Shown: in pieces, positions 25,041 through 33,375 of the stretch
How the letters are laid out: every line of letters begins with the position of its first letter
How positions within the stretch are numbered: position 1 is the first letter of the stretch
NCBI RefSeq assembly: GCF_030812195.1
Contig: NZ_JAUSSF010000002.1
Coordinates: forward strand, 744,001-808,000
Source of the DNA: Chryseobacterium lathyri
GTDB lineage: Bacteria > Bacteroidota > Bacteroidia > Flavobacteriales > Weeksellaceae
Length of the DNA: 64,000 nucleotides
Direction: 5' to 3'
Notes under the pieces: generated by a model
Database searches by the model: none
The model's input: only the letters and a program-made list of their open reading frames with translations
Told to the model about the DNA's origin: nothing
Translations under genes and position numbers: made by a program

Positions 25041-25535
25041 ATGAATAATATGAGCGGTGAGGTGAAAATTATAAACTATGATCCTCAATATAAAGAAGCT
25101 TTCAAGGCGTTAAATGAAGAATGGATTAAAAAATTTTTCACGATGGAGGCAGGGGATTATAAACTACTGGATAATCCCGAAGAGCATATCATAAATAAAG
25201 GAGGATATATTGTTTTTTCCCTGTTGGATAATGAAGCTGTAGGAACCTGTGCTTTGGTGAAAATATCCGATGAGCCCCTTAGATTTGAGCTTTCAAAAAT
25301 GGCTGTAAGCCCTAAAGCCCAGGGAAAGAAAATAGGATATCGGGTAGGACAGGCTTTAATAGATAAAGCCAGAGAATTAAATGCAGAAAGTATTTTCCTG
25401 GAAACAAACTCTATGTTGGTGCCTGCAATAAAATTGTATGAAAAACTTGGTTTTAAACATATGCCGGTCTCTGATTCAGCTTATAACCGCTGTAATACAC
25501 AGATGTTGCTGGAGCTGAATGTTCAAACAGGCTAA
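25041..25535 (+). CDS. GNAT family N-acetyltransferase
   Basis: 164 residues with the GNAT core: EAVGTCALVKI, FELSKMAVSPKAQGKKIGYRVGQ (acetyl-CoA loop, seen as the Q/KxxGxG/R variant) and the strand and helix of ETNSMLVPAIKLYEKLGF. The acceptor is unknown. The start ATG 25041 is preferred; another ATG follows three codons later. It lies 15 bp after the MocR-type gene, suggesting joint regulation. Confidence 0.9.
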   Translation: MNNMSGEVKIINYDPQYKEAFKALNEEWIKKFFTMEAGDYKLLDNPEEHIINKGGYIVFSLLDNEAVGTCALVKISDEPLRFELSKMAVSPKAQGKKIGYRVGQALIDKARELNAESIFLETNSMLVPAIKLYEKLGFKHMPVSDSAYNRCNTQMLLELNVQTG

Positions 25536-25633
25536 ATTAATATGAAAGCTTTGCCGTTTGTTCTCTAAAATCGTCTTCTATTATAAGGTTTCGCTTTCTC
25601 TCTTTGTCTTTCTGTCTATTCACTCTTTTTCCC

Positions 25634-25641
25634 TATTTTTG
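25634..25641 (+). promoter_or_regulatory. -7 promoter box of the two-component operon
   Basis: TATTTTTG lies 17 bases before the ATG at 25659. Its position rules out the in-frame GTG at 25641 as start. Confidence 0.6.
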
Positions 25642-25658
25642 TGAAATTCCTTATTTCA

Positions 25659-26366
25659 ATGAAAAAGATTATCCTCATCGAAGACGAAACCAGCGTAGTG
25701 TCTTTTATAAAGAAAGGGCTTCAGGAAAACGGATACGAAGTTTCCGTGGCTTTTGACGGGCGTACAGGTGTGCAGCTGGTACAGGGCAACGATTTTGATC
25801 TGGTAATTTTGGACATTATGCTGCCGGAAATGAATGGTCTGGATGTCTGTAAAGAGATCAGGAAAACCAACCAGCAGGTTCCAATCCTGTTTTTGACGGC
25901 ATTAGGAACCTCAGAAAATATTGTTTTGGGTTTGGAAAGTGGCGGTGATGATTATCTTGTAAAACCCTTTAAATTTATTGAGCTGGTAGCCCGGGTAAAA
26001 TCACTGCTGAGAAGGAGCAATGGAATAAGTCCTCAGGAAACTGCCGAGCTGGAGCCTGACAATGCGCATGTGTTTCAATTTTCAGATTTGATCGTTAATG
26101 ATTATACAAAGAAAGTGACCCGTGCCGGGGAGGAAATTTCGTTGACCTCTACAGAATATAAACTCCTGCTGTATTTTCTGAATAACCCCGAAAAAGTAAT
26201 TTCCAGAGCTGAAATTCTGGATGCGGTATGGGGCGTCAATTATGAGCTGGGAACCAATGTGGTAGATGTTTATGTGAATTATTTAAGAAAAAAACTGGAT
26301 AGTCAGGATGATAATAAGCTGATCCATACCGTGATAGGAATGGGGTATGTACTGAAAAAGCCTTAA
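25659..26366 (+). CDS. OmpR-family response regulator
   Basis: 235 residues. The receiver domain has the acidic pair in LIEDE, phosphoacceptor Asp52 in LVILDIMLPEMNG and the switch Lys in DYLVKPF. The C-terminal winged helix ends YVNYLRKKLDSQDDNKLIHTV and GMGYVLKKP, as in the OmpR/PhoB class. It is encoded with the histidine kinase 3 bp downstream. Tandem half-sites upstream of the 28039 gene (27927-27962) are a plausible target. Confidence 0.95.
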   Translation: MKKIILIEDETSVVSFIKKGLQENGYEVSVAFDGRTGVQLVQGNDFDLVILDIMLPEMNGLDVCKEIRKTNQQVPILFLTALGTSENIVLGLESGGDDYLVKPFKFIELVARVKSLLRRSNGISPQETAELEPDNAHVFQFSDLIVNDYTKKVTRAGEEISLTSTEYKLLLYFLNNPEKVISRAEILDAVWGVNYELGTNVVDVYVNYLRKKLDSQDDNKLIHTVIGMGYVLKKP

Positions 26367-26369
26367 TGG

Positions 26370-27773
26370 ATGTTTAATAAAGTTGTCACAAATCAGACCA
26401 AAACAATGGTGCTCTTAATGCTGGTATTTACTGCTATCATTCTGCTGTTCAGTGGGTTGGTTTATTTTTCGATTGTCAACTTTTCACACCAGAGGTTTTA
26501 TGAACTGCTGAAGATCCGTACAACGACCATTGTTCAGATCGAAAAAAGCAAGGACCATCTTGATCTTCCAGAAAACTATATTCTCAACGGCCTCAATGAT
26601 GAGGAGCTTCCCATGGAAAGAGACTATGTTTTTGCGGTTCCAGCGGATTCCAATTTCAGAAAGATCTCACAGGAAGTCCATATTCCGGATTATTTTTTCA
26701 AAAGTATTGTTAGAAAAGGCGAGGCCAATTATAATGATAAAGAATTTTATTATATCGGGCAGACCTTTAAATATGATGATAAAGACTATATAGCGATTGC
26801 TTCTGCAAAGAATCACTATGTAATTTATTATCTTGGGTTTTTAAAGAGAACACTGATCACCTGTATTGTGCTGTCCCTGTTTTTCAGTATGATCTTTTCT
26901 TTTTATCTGTCTAAAACTTTATTCAGACCCATCTTAAAAATTACGGGTAAGGTAAAAGAGATCAGCTCTGAAAACCTTCATCTGAGGCTGGAACCACAAC
27001 CTGACAACAAGGAACTTAATGAGCTGGTAGATACTTTCAACGGAATGTTGAACCGTATAGAAACCTCATTTGAAACCCAAAACCACCTGATCGGGAATGT
27101 CTCCCACGAACTGAGAACACCCCTTACCTCGATCATGGGAGAAGCGGATGTTGCTCTTTCTATTGGCAGAACAGCTGAGGAATACAAAGAAACCCTGGAG
27201 ATTATCCTTGATGAAGCAGAAAAGCTTGATAAAAAGATCAAAGCCTTATTGATGATCGCTCAGACCGGTTTCGACGGGAAAATCCAGAAAATTGATAAGG
27301 TAAGAATCGATCAGCTGCTTTGGGATGTCATTGAAACACTAAGGAAAATTGATTCAAGGAATAATATCTATCTGGATATCAGTATGCTTCCTGATAATCC
27401 TAAAAAACTAAAGGTACAGGGCAACGAACAGCTGCTCCACCTTGCAGTAGCCAATATTATCAATAATGGCTGTAAATATTCTAATTTTCAGCAGGTAAAA
27501 GTCTCGTTGGGCGCAACGGATACGGATGTTTATATCATTGTAAAAGATTTCGGAATCGGGATTCCGGAGGTAGAGATGAATAAAATTTATGACCCATTCT
27601 TCAGGGCTTCCAATACCAAAAATTATGAAGGGTACGGAATAGGGCTTCCGCTTGCAAGAAATATTGTAAGGATGCACAACGGCGAGCTGATCGTAAGCTC
27701 TCACGAAAACCAGGGAACGACCGTGCAGATGCGCTTTCCTAATTTCTACAGTACGAGGTTGGAAGGAGCTTAA
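26370..27773 (+). CDS. Membrane sensor histidine kinase
   Basis: 467 residues. Two membrane helices (about 12-35 and 160-182) bracket a ~120-residue periplasmic sensor part. A HAMP-like linker comes next. His246 lies in the H box NVSHELRTPLTS, and the ATPase has N box NIINNGCKY, G1 DFGIGIP and G2 GYGIGLPLA. It should phosphorylate the regulator encoded just upstream. The stimulus is unknown. The following 265-bp gap contains the putative operator and promoter of the next gene. Confidence 0.95.
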   Translation: MFNKVVTNQTKTMVLLMLVFTAIILLFSGLVYFSIVNFSHQRFYELLKIRTTTIVQIEKSKDHLDLPENYILNGLNDEELPMERDYVFAVPADSNFRKISQEVHIPDYFFKSIVRKGEANYNDKEFYYIGQTFKYDDKDYIAIASAKNHYVIYYLGFLKRTLITCIVLSLFFSMIFSFYLSKTLFRPILKITGKVKEISSENLHLRLEPQPDNKELNELVDTFNGMLNRIETSFETQNHLIGNVSHELRTPLTSIMGEADVALSIGRTAEEYKETLEIILDEAEKLDKKIKALLMIAQTGFDGKIQKIDKVRIDQLLWDVIETLRKIDSRNNIYLDISMLPDNPKKLKVQGNEQLLHLAVANIINNGCKYSNFQQVKVSLGATDTDVYIIVKDFGIGIPEVEMNKIYDPFFRASNTKNYEGYGIGLPLARNIVRMHNGELIVSSHENQGTTVQMRFPNFYSTRLEGA

Positions 27774-27926
27774 TGGCCAAGGAGTAACCCCACAAAGACA
27801 AACAGAACAAAATCTGCTCAATTTCTCAAATCTACTTGAGAAACCTATCCCTTTTATTTTCATTACTTCAAAAACTAAGCACTTCAATCTCAAATTTTCC
27901 CATGTTAACGCCTGTTAACAATATTC

Positions 27927-27962
27927 TAATCTCATTTTAATCTCTTTAATCACATTTTAATT
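27927..27962 (+). promoter_or_regulatory. Tandem direct repeat, putative response-regulator site
   Basis: TAATCTCATTTTAATC (27927-27942) and TAATCACATTTTAATT (27947-27962) are a 16-base imperfect direct repeat with starts 20 bp apart, two helical turns. Each holds two TAAT half-sites 11 bp apart. The repeat ends about 30 bases before the -7 box TAGTTTTG at 27994-28001, where an OmpR-type activator would bind. Confidence 0.5.
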
Positions 27963-27993
27963 CCGTTCCAAAGAGCTTCTAATCTTGCCGCTT

Positions 27994-28001
27994 TAGTTTT
28001 G
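27994..28001 (+). promoter_or_regulatory. -7 box lacking a -33 element
   Basis: TAGTTTTG fits TANNTTTG, 37 bases before the ATG at 28039. No TTG lies at the -33 position, consistent with an activator-dependent promoter. Confidence 0.5.
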
Positions 28002-28038
28002 TATCATCAAAATATGACAACAAACTAAATTAAAAGAT

Positions 28039-28533
28039 ATGACCAAAACAATCTTAATCGCAACGGATTACTCTCTTGAGTCACTGAACATATTAAAAAA
28101 AGTGCTGAAAGAGAAAGAAGCATCGGAAGACCAGAATCAGTATAATATTCTTTTGGTTTCAGGATATGATGGCGGAGATTCTATCAGAGACCTTCTGTTC
28201 AACACAAAAAGCACCATTTTTAATAAGATCAGGCCGCAGGAATTCTGTGATGCCTATGGAATTATCAGAAATAAATATCCGCATTTAGTTAATAAGATCA
28301 CCTGCGATATTTTCACAGGAAGCTTTCAGAGAACATTCAATAATTATGTGAAAGCAGAAAATATTGAGGAAGCTTACTATTCGCCAGCTATTAAGAGTAA
28401 AGGCAGGGGGAAGTTTGATATAACGTCTTACATCAAAAAATGCAGAACGCTTCAGGTCCGGGAAATTAAGGTGGAAATCGCTGAATGGCTTCCGGAAAGA
28501 GGAAGACTGGCTGAGATCTTTGTGGAGGTCTAA
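28039..28533 (+). CDS. Hypothetical protein with UspA-like start
   Basis: 164 residues. The opening TKTILIATDYSLESLNILKK resembles the first strand and helix of universal stress proteins, but the typical C-terminal G-x2-G-x9-G nucleotide motif is missing. The end is basic and helical. It has no signal peptide. It is the first gene of a two-gene unit with the DUF1275 membrane protein (37 bp gap), just downstream of a two-component system and a putative tandem operator. A stress-linked role is inferred from context only. Confidence 0.75.
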   Translation: MTKTILIATDYSLESLNILKKVLKEKEASEDQNQYNILLVSGYDGGDSIRDLLFNTKSTIFNKIRPQEFCDAYGIIRNKYPHLVNKITCDIFTGSFQRTFNNYVKAENIEEAYYSPAIKSKGRGKFDITSYIKKCRTLQVREIKVEIAEWLPERGRLAEIFVEV

Positions 28534-28570
28534 GAAAAAAGAAACACGATACAATATAAAAGAACAAAAA

Positions 28571-29398
28571 ATGTTAAGAAATTATAGCAACAGCCGAACG
28601 TTGGGAGACAATATCAGATTGGGAACGCTGACTGCATTCACTGCAGGGACTATAAATATCGCCTCTCTGTTAATATTTCTCTCTTTTACATCGAACGTAA
28701 CAGGACATTATGCCGTCTTGGCGGCAGAGATAAGTAAAGGAAACTGGACGCAGGTGGCTGTGGTAGGAGCGTGGATTTTCCTGTTCTTCTTCGGAAGCTT
28801 TCTGTCCAACTTCATCGTGATCAACTTCAATAAAAAGAGTAAATATTTTGCCCATTCCATGCCCATTGTTCTGGAAATCATATGTTTACTGTTTGTAGGA
28901 ATATATGGACAGTTTTACTATCAGAAAACTCTGGAAGAAACTGAATATCTGGTAGCGCTGATGCTTTTTGCCACGGGGCTTCAGAACGGGCTTACAGCAA
29001 GTATATCCAATTTCTCGGTGAAAACGACCCATCTTACAGGTACTACCACCGATCTTGGAATCCTGCTTTCCATGTTTACCCAGAAAAAATACAGAAAAAA
29101 CGGTGAGCTGATCGGAAGGGCAAAACTACTTATGAGTATCATGGCAGCCTATGTTTTGGGAGCTGTATTCTCAGGGCTTACCTATTATTATCTTGAATTC
29201 AGGGTATTTTATGTCATCAGTATCTGTCTTTTAGTTGTGATTGGCTATGATGCCTATAAGATTCATATAAGGCACTTTAATACCAAATACCGGTACAGCA
29301 GAATTTATAAAAAGCCAACTGTACTGGCTTATCTATACGACAAAGTCCACGGGACTCCCAAAAAGAAAGAAAAAAGAACGCTTGCCTTTGACGAATGA
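28571..29398 (+). CDS. DUF1275 (YoaK-like) membrane protein
   Basis: 275 residues with about six membrane helices. The start after the cytoplasmic lead reads LGTLTAFTAGTINIASLLIF, and the family blocks FATGLQNGLTASISNFSVKTTHLTGTTTDL are clear in shape. Members are widespread integral membrane proteins of unknown function. I choose the ATG at 28571; the frame is open further upstream into the previous gene, but those residues are hydrophilic and not conserved. It is followed by a terminator hairpin. Confidence 0.85.
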   Translation: MLRNYSNSRTLGDNIRLGTLTAFTAGTINIASLLIFLSFTSNVTGHYAVLAAEISKGNWTQVAVVGAWIFLFFFGSFLSNFIVINFNKKSKYFAHSMPIVLEIICLLFVGIYGQFYYQKTLEETEYLVALMLFATGLQNGLTASISNFSVKTTHLTGTTTDLGILLSMFTQKKYRKNGELIGRAKLLMSIMAAYVLGAVFSGLTYYYLEFRVFYVISICLLVVIGYDAYKIHIRHFNTKYRYSRIYKKPTVLAYLYDKVHGTPKKKEKRTLAFDE

Positions 29399-29444
29399 AC
29401 AATAAATAAAACACATATCAAATTTTTGTAAACTAGCTGTGAAT

Positions 29445-29472
29445 CGCCCTTTTCTACCCTCGGAAAAGGGTG
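29445..29472 (+). terminator. Terminator after the DUF1275 gene
   Basis: Ten-base arms (CGCCCTTTTC and GAAAAGGGTG, one wobble) around an eight-base loop, followed by TTTTC. The remaining gap to 29754 has AT-rich sequence with TTTTAAT repeats before the mutL promoter. Confidence 0.75.
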
Positions 29473-29754
29473 TTTTCATTAGTTATAAGCAAGGAAAGCA
29501 GGCATCAATCTTTAATTGATTCAACTAAGCGTATATTTATTCCTGTGCTTAGTCAGTGACGTAGCCAGACCTCTTTGTGTCTCTTTAAAGCTAAAACAAT
29601 CATCTTTAAACTTTGCGTTAAAAAATACAAGCCTTAGAGGATTCTTTTTCTCTGTTGGGGATTAAAAGCCAAAGAGGACCCAAAATGTGATTAAAATGTT
29701 GATAATTAAATTTTAATTCACCGTTTTAATGTTTTAATTCCCATTTCCATTGAC

Positions 29755-29762
29755 TATTTTTG
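29755..29762 (+). promoter_or_regulatory. -7 promoter box for mutL
   Basis: TATTTTTG, 19 bases before the mutL ATG at 29782. Two TTTTAATTC copies (29711-29719 and 29732-29740) lie just upstream. Confidence 0.55.
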
Positions 29763-29781
29763 TAAGTTGATTATACGTTTT

Positions 29782-31572
29782 ATGTCAGATATTATTCAGC
29801 TTTTACCGGATCATGTAGCTAACCAAATTGCGGCAGGAGAAGTGGTGCAGAGACCTGCGTCCATTGTGAAGGAACTTTTGGAGAATGCTATTGACGCAGG
29901 AGCATCCAAGATAGAATTGATTATCAGGGATGCCGGAAAAAACCTGATCCAGGTGGTGGATGATGGTAAAGGAATGTCTGAGACCGATGCAAGAATGGCA
30001 TTTGAAAGACATGCTACGTCAAAGATCAAAGGAACAGAAGATATTTTCAAGATCGTTACAAAAGGATTTCGGGGCGAGGCGCTGGCTTCTATCGCTGCAG
30101 TTTCCCAGGTTGAACTGAGAACAAAGCAGAATGACGCTAAAATCGGTACGAATATCTACATTGAAGGCGGCGTTTTTCAGTTTCAGGACCCGATACAGAC
30201 TGCCGACGGGTCTAATTTCCTGGTTAAGAACCTGTTTTACAATGTTCCGGCCAGAAGAAAGTTCCTTAAAAATAATAATGTTGAATTCAGACATGTTATT
30301 GATGAATTCCAGCGGGTTGCCTTAGCCCATGAAAACCTGGAATTTTCCCTGTTTCATGATGATGAGGCGGTATTCAGATTAAGAAAAGGAAGCCAGATGC
30401 AGCGTATTGTGGATGTTTTCGGACGTAAACTGCAGCCGCAGCTGATTCCTATTAAAGAAGACATCATATGGTGTAAGCTTCACGGATTCGTTGCTAAACC
30501 GGAAGGTGCCAAAAAATCCAGAGGTGAGCAGTTTCTTTTCGTGAACGGAAGATATTTCAGAAGCCCATATTTTAATAAAGCGGTTCAGGAAGCCTTCGAA
30601 GGACTGCTTCTGCCGGGCTATGTACCTACATTTTTCCTGTATCTTGAAATGGATCCGGAAAAAATAGATGTGAATATTCACCCTCAGAAAACCGAGGTGA
30701 AATTTGAAGATGAACACCTGATTTTTGCCCTTCTCCGTTCCACCATTAAAAGATCCCTGGGAATTTATAACGTTTCTCCGAGCCTTGATTTTGATAAAGA
30801 TCCGGAAATGGACGCGATGATGAATAGGCCTTTTCCAAGCAAAGGAAATGGCAGCGGAGGAGTGATCAAAATGCCGGAAATTATAGTAGATAAAGACTAC
30901 AATCCTTTTATTGAAGAAAGAAATGTGCGTCCCGAAGAAATCCAGAACCTTACGGAAATGTATCACCAGAATATTACGGCGGAACCCTCAAAGATCAATT
31001 TATTTGAAGACGAAGATTTTGACGAGGACCTGATGAGGCTGCCGAACGGCTACTGGCTGTTCAATAAAGGCGATGTAACCCTGATGCTGGACCTTGGAAG
31101 AATGCACCGGCTGATCGTTTCTGAAAATAATAAAAGCGCGAAGAAGCCTAATCTAAACCCAAACAGCCATACGCTTCTGTTTTCTCTGGAGTATCATATG
31201 AACGAAATAGAAAAGAATAAATACAATTCTTTCAAAAAATTTCTTCCTGAACTTGGGTTTGACATGAAAATTGCACATGAAAGCGTGCTGAGGATAGATG
31301 CTCTTCCTGAAGGTCTGAAAGAAACCCAGGCCATGAAGTTCCTGGAGAACCTTTTTGAAATTCTGGAATATAAGACTGAAGAAGAATTTATGCAGTTCTA
31401 TCTTAATCAGTGGAATAAAATGCATTCGAAATCAAGGTTTGATTTTATTTATAAAAAAGATGCGGAACAGGTGATCAAAGATTTTACAGCCTTAGGCTTC
31501 CCGGAATTTTTACCGGATGGCAAAAGATGCTTTTATGAAGTTCCGTTTAATGATTTTAAAAACAAATTTTAA
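29782..31572 (+). CDS. mutL: DNA mismatch repair protein MutL
   Basis: 596 residues. The N-terminal GHKL ATPase is fully typical: IAAGEVVQRPASIVKELLEN, NAIDAGAS, VVDDGKGM and TKGFRGEALASIAAVS, then a transducer with NVHP-type IDVNIHPQKTEVKF. The C-terminal dimer domain is diverged: where endonuclease-type MutL has DQHA(x)2E, this protein reads LDLGRMHRLIVSE. The later zinc-site motifs are also not seen. MutL links MutS recognition to excision. The start 29782 fits the family and the promoter; the rhomboid gene begins 3 bp after the stop. Confidence 0.95.
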   Translation: MSDIIQLLPDHVANQIAAGEVVQRPASIVKELLENAIDAGASKIELIIRDAGKNLIQVVDDGKGMSETDARMAFERHATSKIKGTEDIFKIVTKGFRGEALASIAAVSQVELRTKQNDAKIGTNIYIEGGVFQFQDPIQTADGSNFLVKNLFYNVPARRKFLKNNNVEFRHVIDEFQRVALAHENLEFSLFHDDEAVFRLRKGSQMQRIVDVFGRKLQPQLIPIKEDIIWCKLHGFVAKPEGAKKSRGEQFLFVNGRYFRSPYFNKAVQEAFEGLLLPGYVPTFFLYLEMDPEKIDVNIHPQKTEVKFEDEHLIFALLRSTIKRSLGIYNVSPSLDFDKDPEMDAMMNRPFPSKGNGSGGVIKMPEIIVDKDYNPFIEERNVRPEEIQNLTEMYHQNITAEPSKINLFEDEDFDEDLMRLPNGYWLFNKGDVTLMLDLGRMHRLIVSENNKSAKKPNLNPNSHTLLFSLEYHMNEIEKNKYNSFKKFLPELGFDMKIAHESVLRIDALPEGLKETQAMKFLENLFEILEYKTEEEFMQFYLNQWNKMHSKSRFDFIYKKDAEQVIKDFTALGFPEFLPDGKRCFYEVPFNDFKNKF

Positions 31573-31575
31573 AAA

Positions 31576-32304
31576 ATGTTTAACAATATACCACCCATCA
31601 CAAGGAATATTATCATTATCAATATTGTTGTATTTATTTTGACATTTTTCGTTATGCCTCAATTGTACATCAGTCTTTCGGCATATTATCCTTTCTCTCC
31701 TAACTTTAAGTCATGGCAGATTATCACCCATATGTTTATGCATGGAGGATATATACATATTATTTTCAATATGCTTACACTCTATAGTTTCGGGCCTATC
31801 TTAGAGCAGGCTTTAGGAGAAAAGAAATATCTAATACTTTACTTTGTTAGTGGATTAGGTGCTTTTGCCTTATTTAATATTTGGAATTTTGTAGAAATTC
31901 AACAAATTGTTTCAGAACTTGAGAGGATAAATGTCAATGTTTCGGAAGTTTATACAAAAGCCAATCTTTCAGTATTTGACTATAATCCTGTAGCATACAT
32001 ATATAATGAGAAATTGCTGAGTTTATATCTTGGTCTAACAACAAAAATGATGGGTGCTTCCGGAGCTATTTTCGGAGTGGTGGCTGCTTTTGCTACATTG
32101 TATCCTGATTCAAAAATCATGATGATGTTCATTCCTATTCCTATAAAGGTAAAATATCTGATGCCTATCGTGATTGTGGTTTCTATATATCTGGGAGTTT
32201 CAGGAAACGGAGGTGGTATTGCCCATCTTGCTCACGTTGGAGGAGCACTAGTTGGCTGGATTCTTGCAAGGATCTGGAAGAAACATTTGTATAGATTCAA
32301 TTAG
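31576..32304 (+). CDS. Rhomboid family intramembrane serine protease
   Basis: 242 residues, six or seven membrane helices. The catalytic Ser is in MMGASGAIFGVVAA and the catalytic His in AHLAHVGGALVGW. THMFMHGGYIHIIFNMLTL supplies the conserved helix-2 His/Asn residues. It cuts membrane proteins within or near the bilayer. A ~60-residue insertion after helix 3 (about 110-150) is longer than in minimal rhomboids. It follows mutL by 3 bp and precedes two EEP proteins, a run that looks co-transcribed. Confidence 0.93.
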   Translation: MFNNIPPITRNIIIINIVVFILTFFVMPQLYISLSAYYPFSPNFKSWQIITHMFMHGGYIHIIFNMLTLYSFGPILEQALGEKKYLILYFVSGLGAFALFNIWNFVEIQQIVSELERINVNVSEVYTKANLSVFDYNPVAYIYNEKLLSLYLGLTTKMMGASGAIFGVVAAFATLYPDSKIMMMFIPIPIKVKYLMPIVIVVSIYLGVSGNGGGIAHLAHVGGALVGWILARIWKKHLYRFN

Positions 32305-32312
32305 AAATATCT

Positions 32313-33302
32313 GTGAAAGTCTTCCGCCTTATTATACTGATCCTGCACGTAGGCGTTTTGTTCCTGCTGCTTTGTACCTTTCTGAATGCCTATGTTCCGC
32401 CTAAAATATTTCCGTGGTTCAACCTGCTTTCCTTAGGTTTTCCCATCCTTATTGCCATATACGCAGTATTTACGATTTTCTGGCTTTTCAGCTGGAAAAA
32501 GAGAGCCTTTGTATTTCTGCTGGCGGGGCTCATCTTTATGTATCCCATACAGAGATGGGTGAATTTTTCTTCTGATAAAAAAGAAACGGCAAATCTGAAA
32601 GTCATTACATTTAATGTGAAAGCAGGCTTAATGGGAGCTTCTGAAATTGAACAGTACCTGAATAATGCCAATGCAGATGTCGTTATGCTCCAGGAGGCCG
32701 GTAAAAAAGTTTCTGTTAAAGATATGGAAGTGATTAATAAAAATGGGATTCTTAAAATCTTTTCAAAACATAAAATAATAGATTCCAAAGAACTTATCAA
32801 GAGTGATTACGAAACTAATAATGCTTATGCTTCCCAGGCAGATATAGAAATTAGAGGAAAAATATACCGTTTTATCAATATTTATTTAGAACCATTTAAA
32901 TTTGAAAAAAAGATGATTAAAATCGATGGTGTTAAAGAAGAAGATGAAAGAAAGCTAAAAAATATTGTTAAAAGGCTTATTCCTGTTTTTAAAAAACATC
33001 AGGATCAGATAGGCTCGATCAAAGAAGGAATTGAAAATTCACCCTATCCTGTGATTGTTATGGGAGATCTCAATTCCGTTCCCAATTCTTACGAATATTA
33101 TCATTTATCCGAAGGACTGGAAGATGCTTTCCTGAAAGCGGGAAAAGGAAGCGCAACAAGCTTTCATGACTATAAATTTCCAATAAGAATAGATTATATT
33201 TTTACCTCGAAAACCTTACAGCCTGTTACCTATAAAGTGGACCGGACTATAAAGCTTTCAGATCATTATCCGGTAGTGGGAACATTTTTAATAAACAACT
33301 AA
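32313..33302 (+). CDS. Membrane-anchored endonuclease/exonuclease/phosphatase, copy 1
   Basis: 329 residues starting at GTG 32313. Three membrane helices (first ~80 residues) precede an EEP domain with KVITFNVKAG, DVVMLQEAG, VMGDLNSVPNSYEYYHL and the C-terminal LSDHYPVVGTF. The metal and catalytic residues (Asn, Glu, Asp-x-Asn, Asp-His) are present. The family covers nucleases and phospho-lipid or sugar phosphatases; membrane anchoring favours an envelope substrate. It has a close homologue 73 bp downstream, a clear tandem duplication. Confidence 0.88.
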   Translation: MKVFRLIILILHVGVLFLLLCTFLNAYVPPKIFPWFNLLSLGFPILIAIYAVFTIFWLFSWKKRAFVFLLAGLIFMYPIQRWVNFSSDKKETANLKVITFNVKAGLMGASEIEQYLNNANADVVMLQEAGKKVSVKDMEVINKNGILKIFSKHKIIDSKELIKSDYETNNAYASQADIEIRGKIYRFINIYLEPFKFEKKMIKIDGVKEEDERKLKNIVKRLIPVFKKHQDQIGSIKEGIENSPYPVIVMGDLNSVPNSYEYYHLSEGLEDAFLKAGKGSATSFHDYKFPIRIDYIFTSKTLQPVTYKVDRTIKLSDHYPVVGTFLINN

Positions 33303-33375
33303 TAATCATAAAATTAGTTAAAGTGACAGCCTTGGTAAGGTTTTTGATGAAAAAACCCTACTATACCGTTACTTC

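Noticed and set aside
33339..33357. GGTTTTT/AAAAACC hairpin between the two EEP genes
   Set aside because: No T-run follows and the pairing is A/T only in most of the stem.
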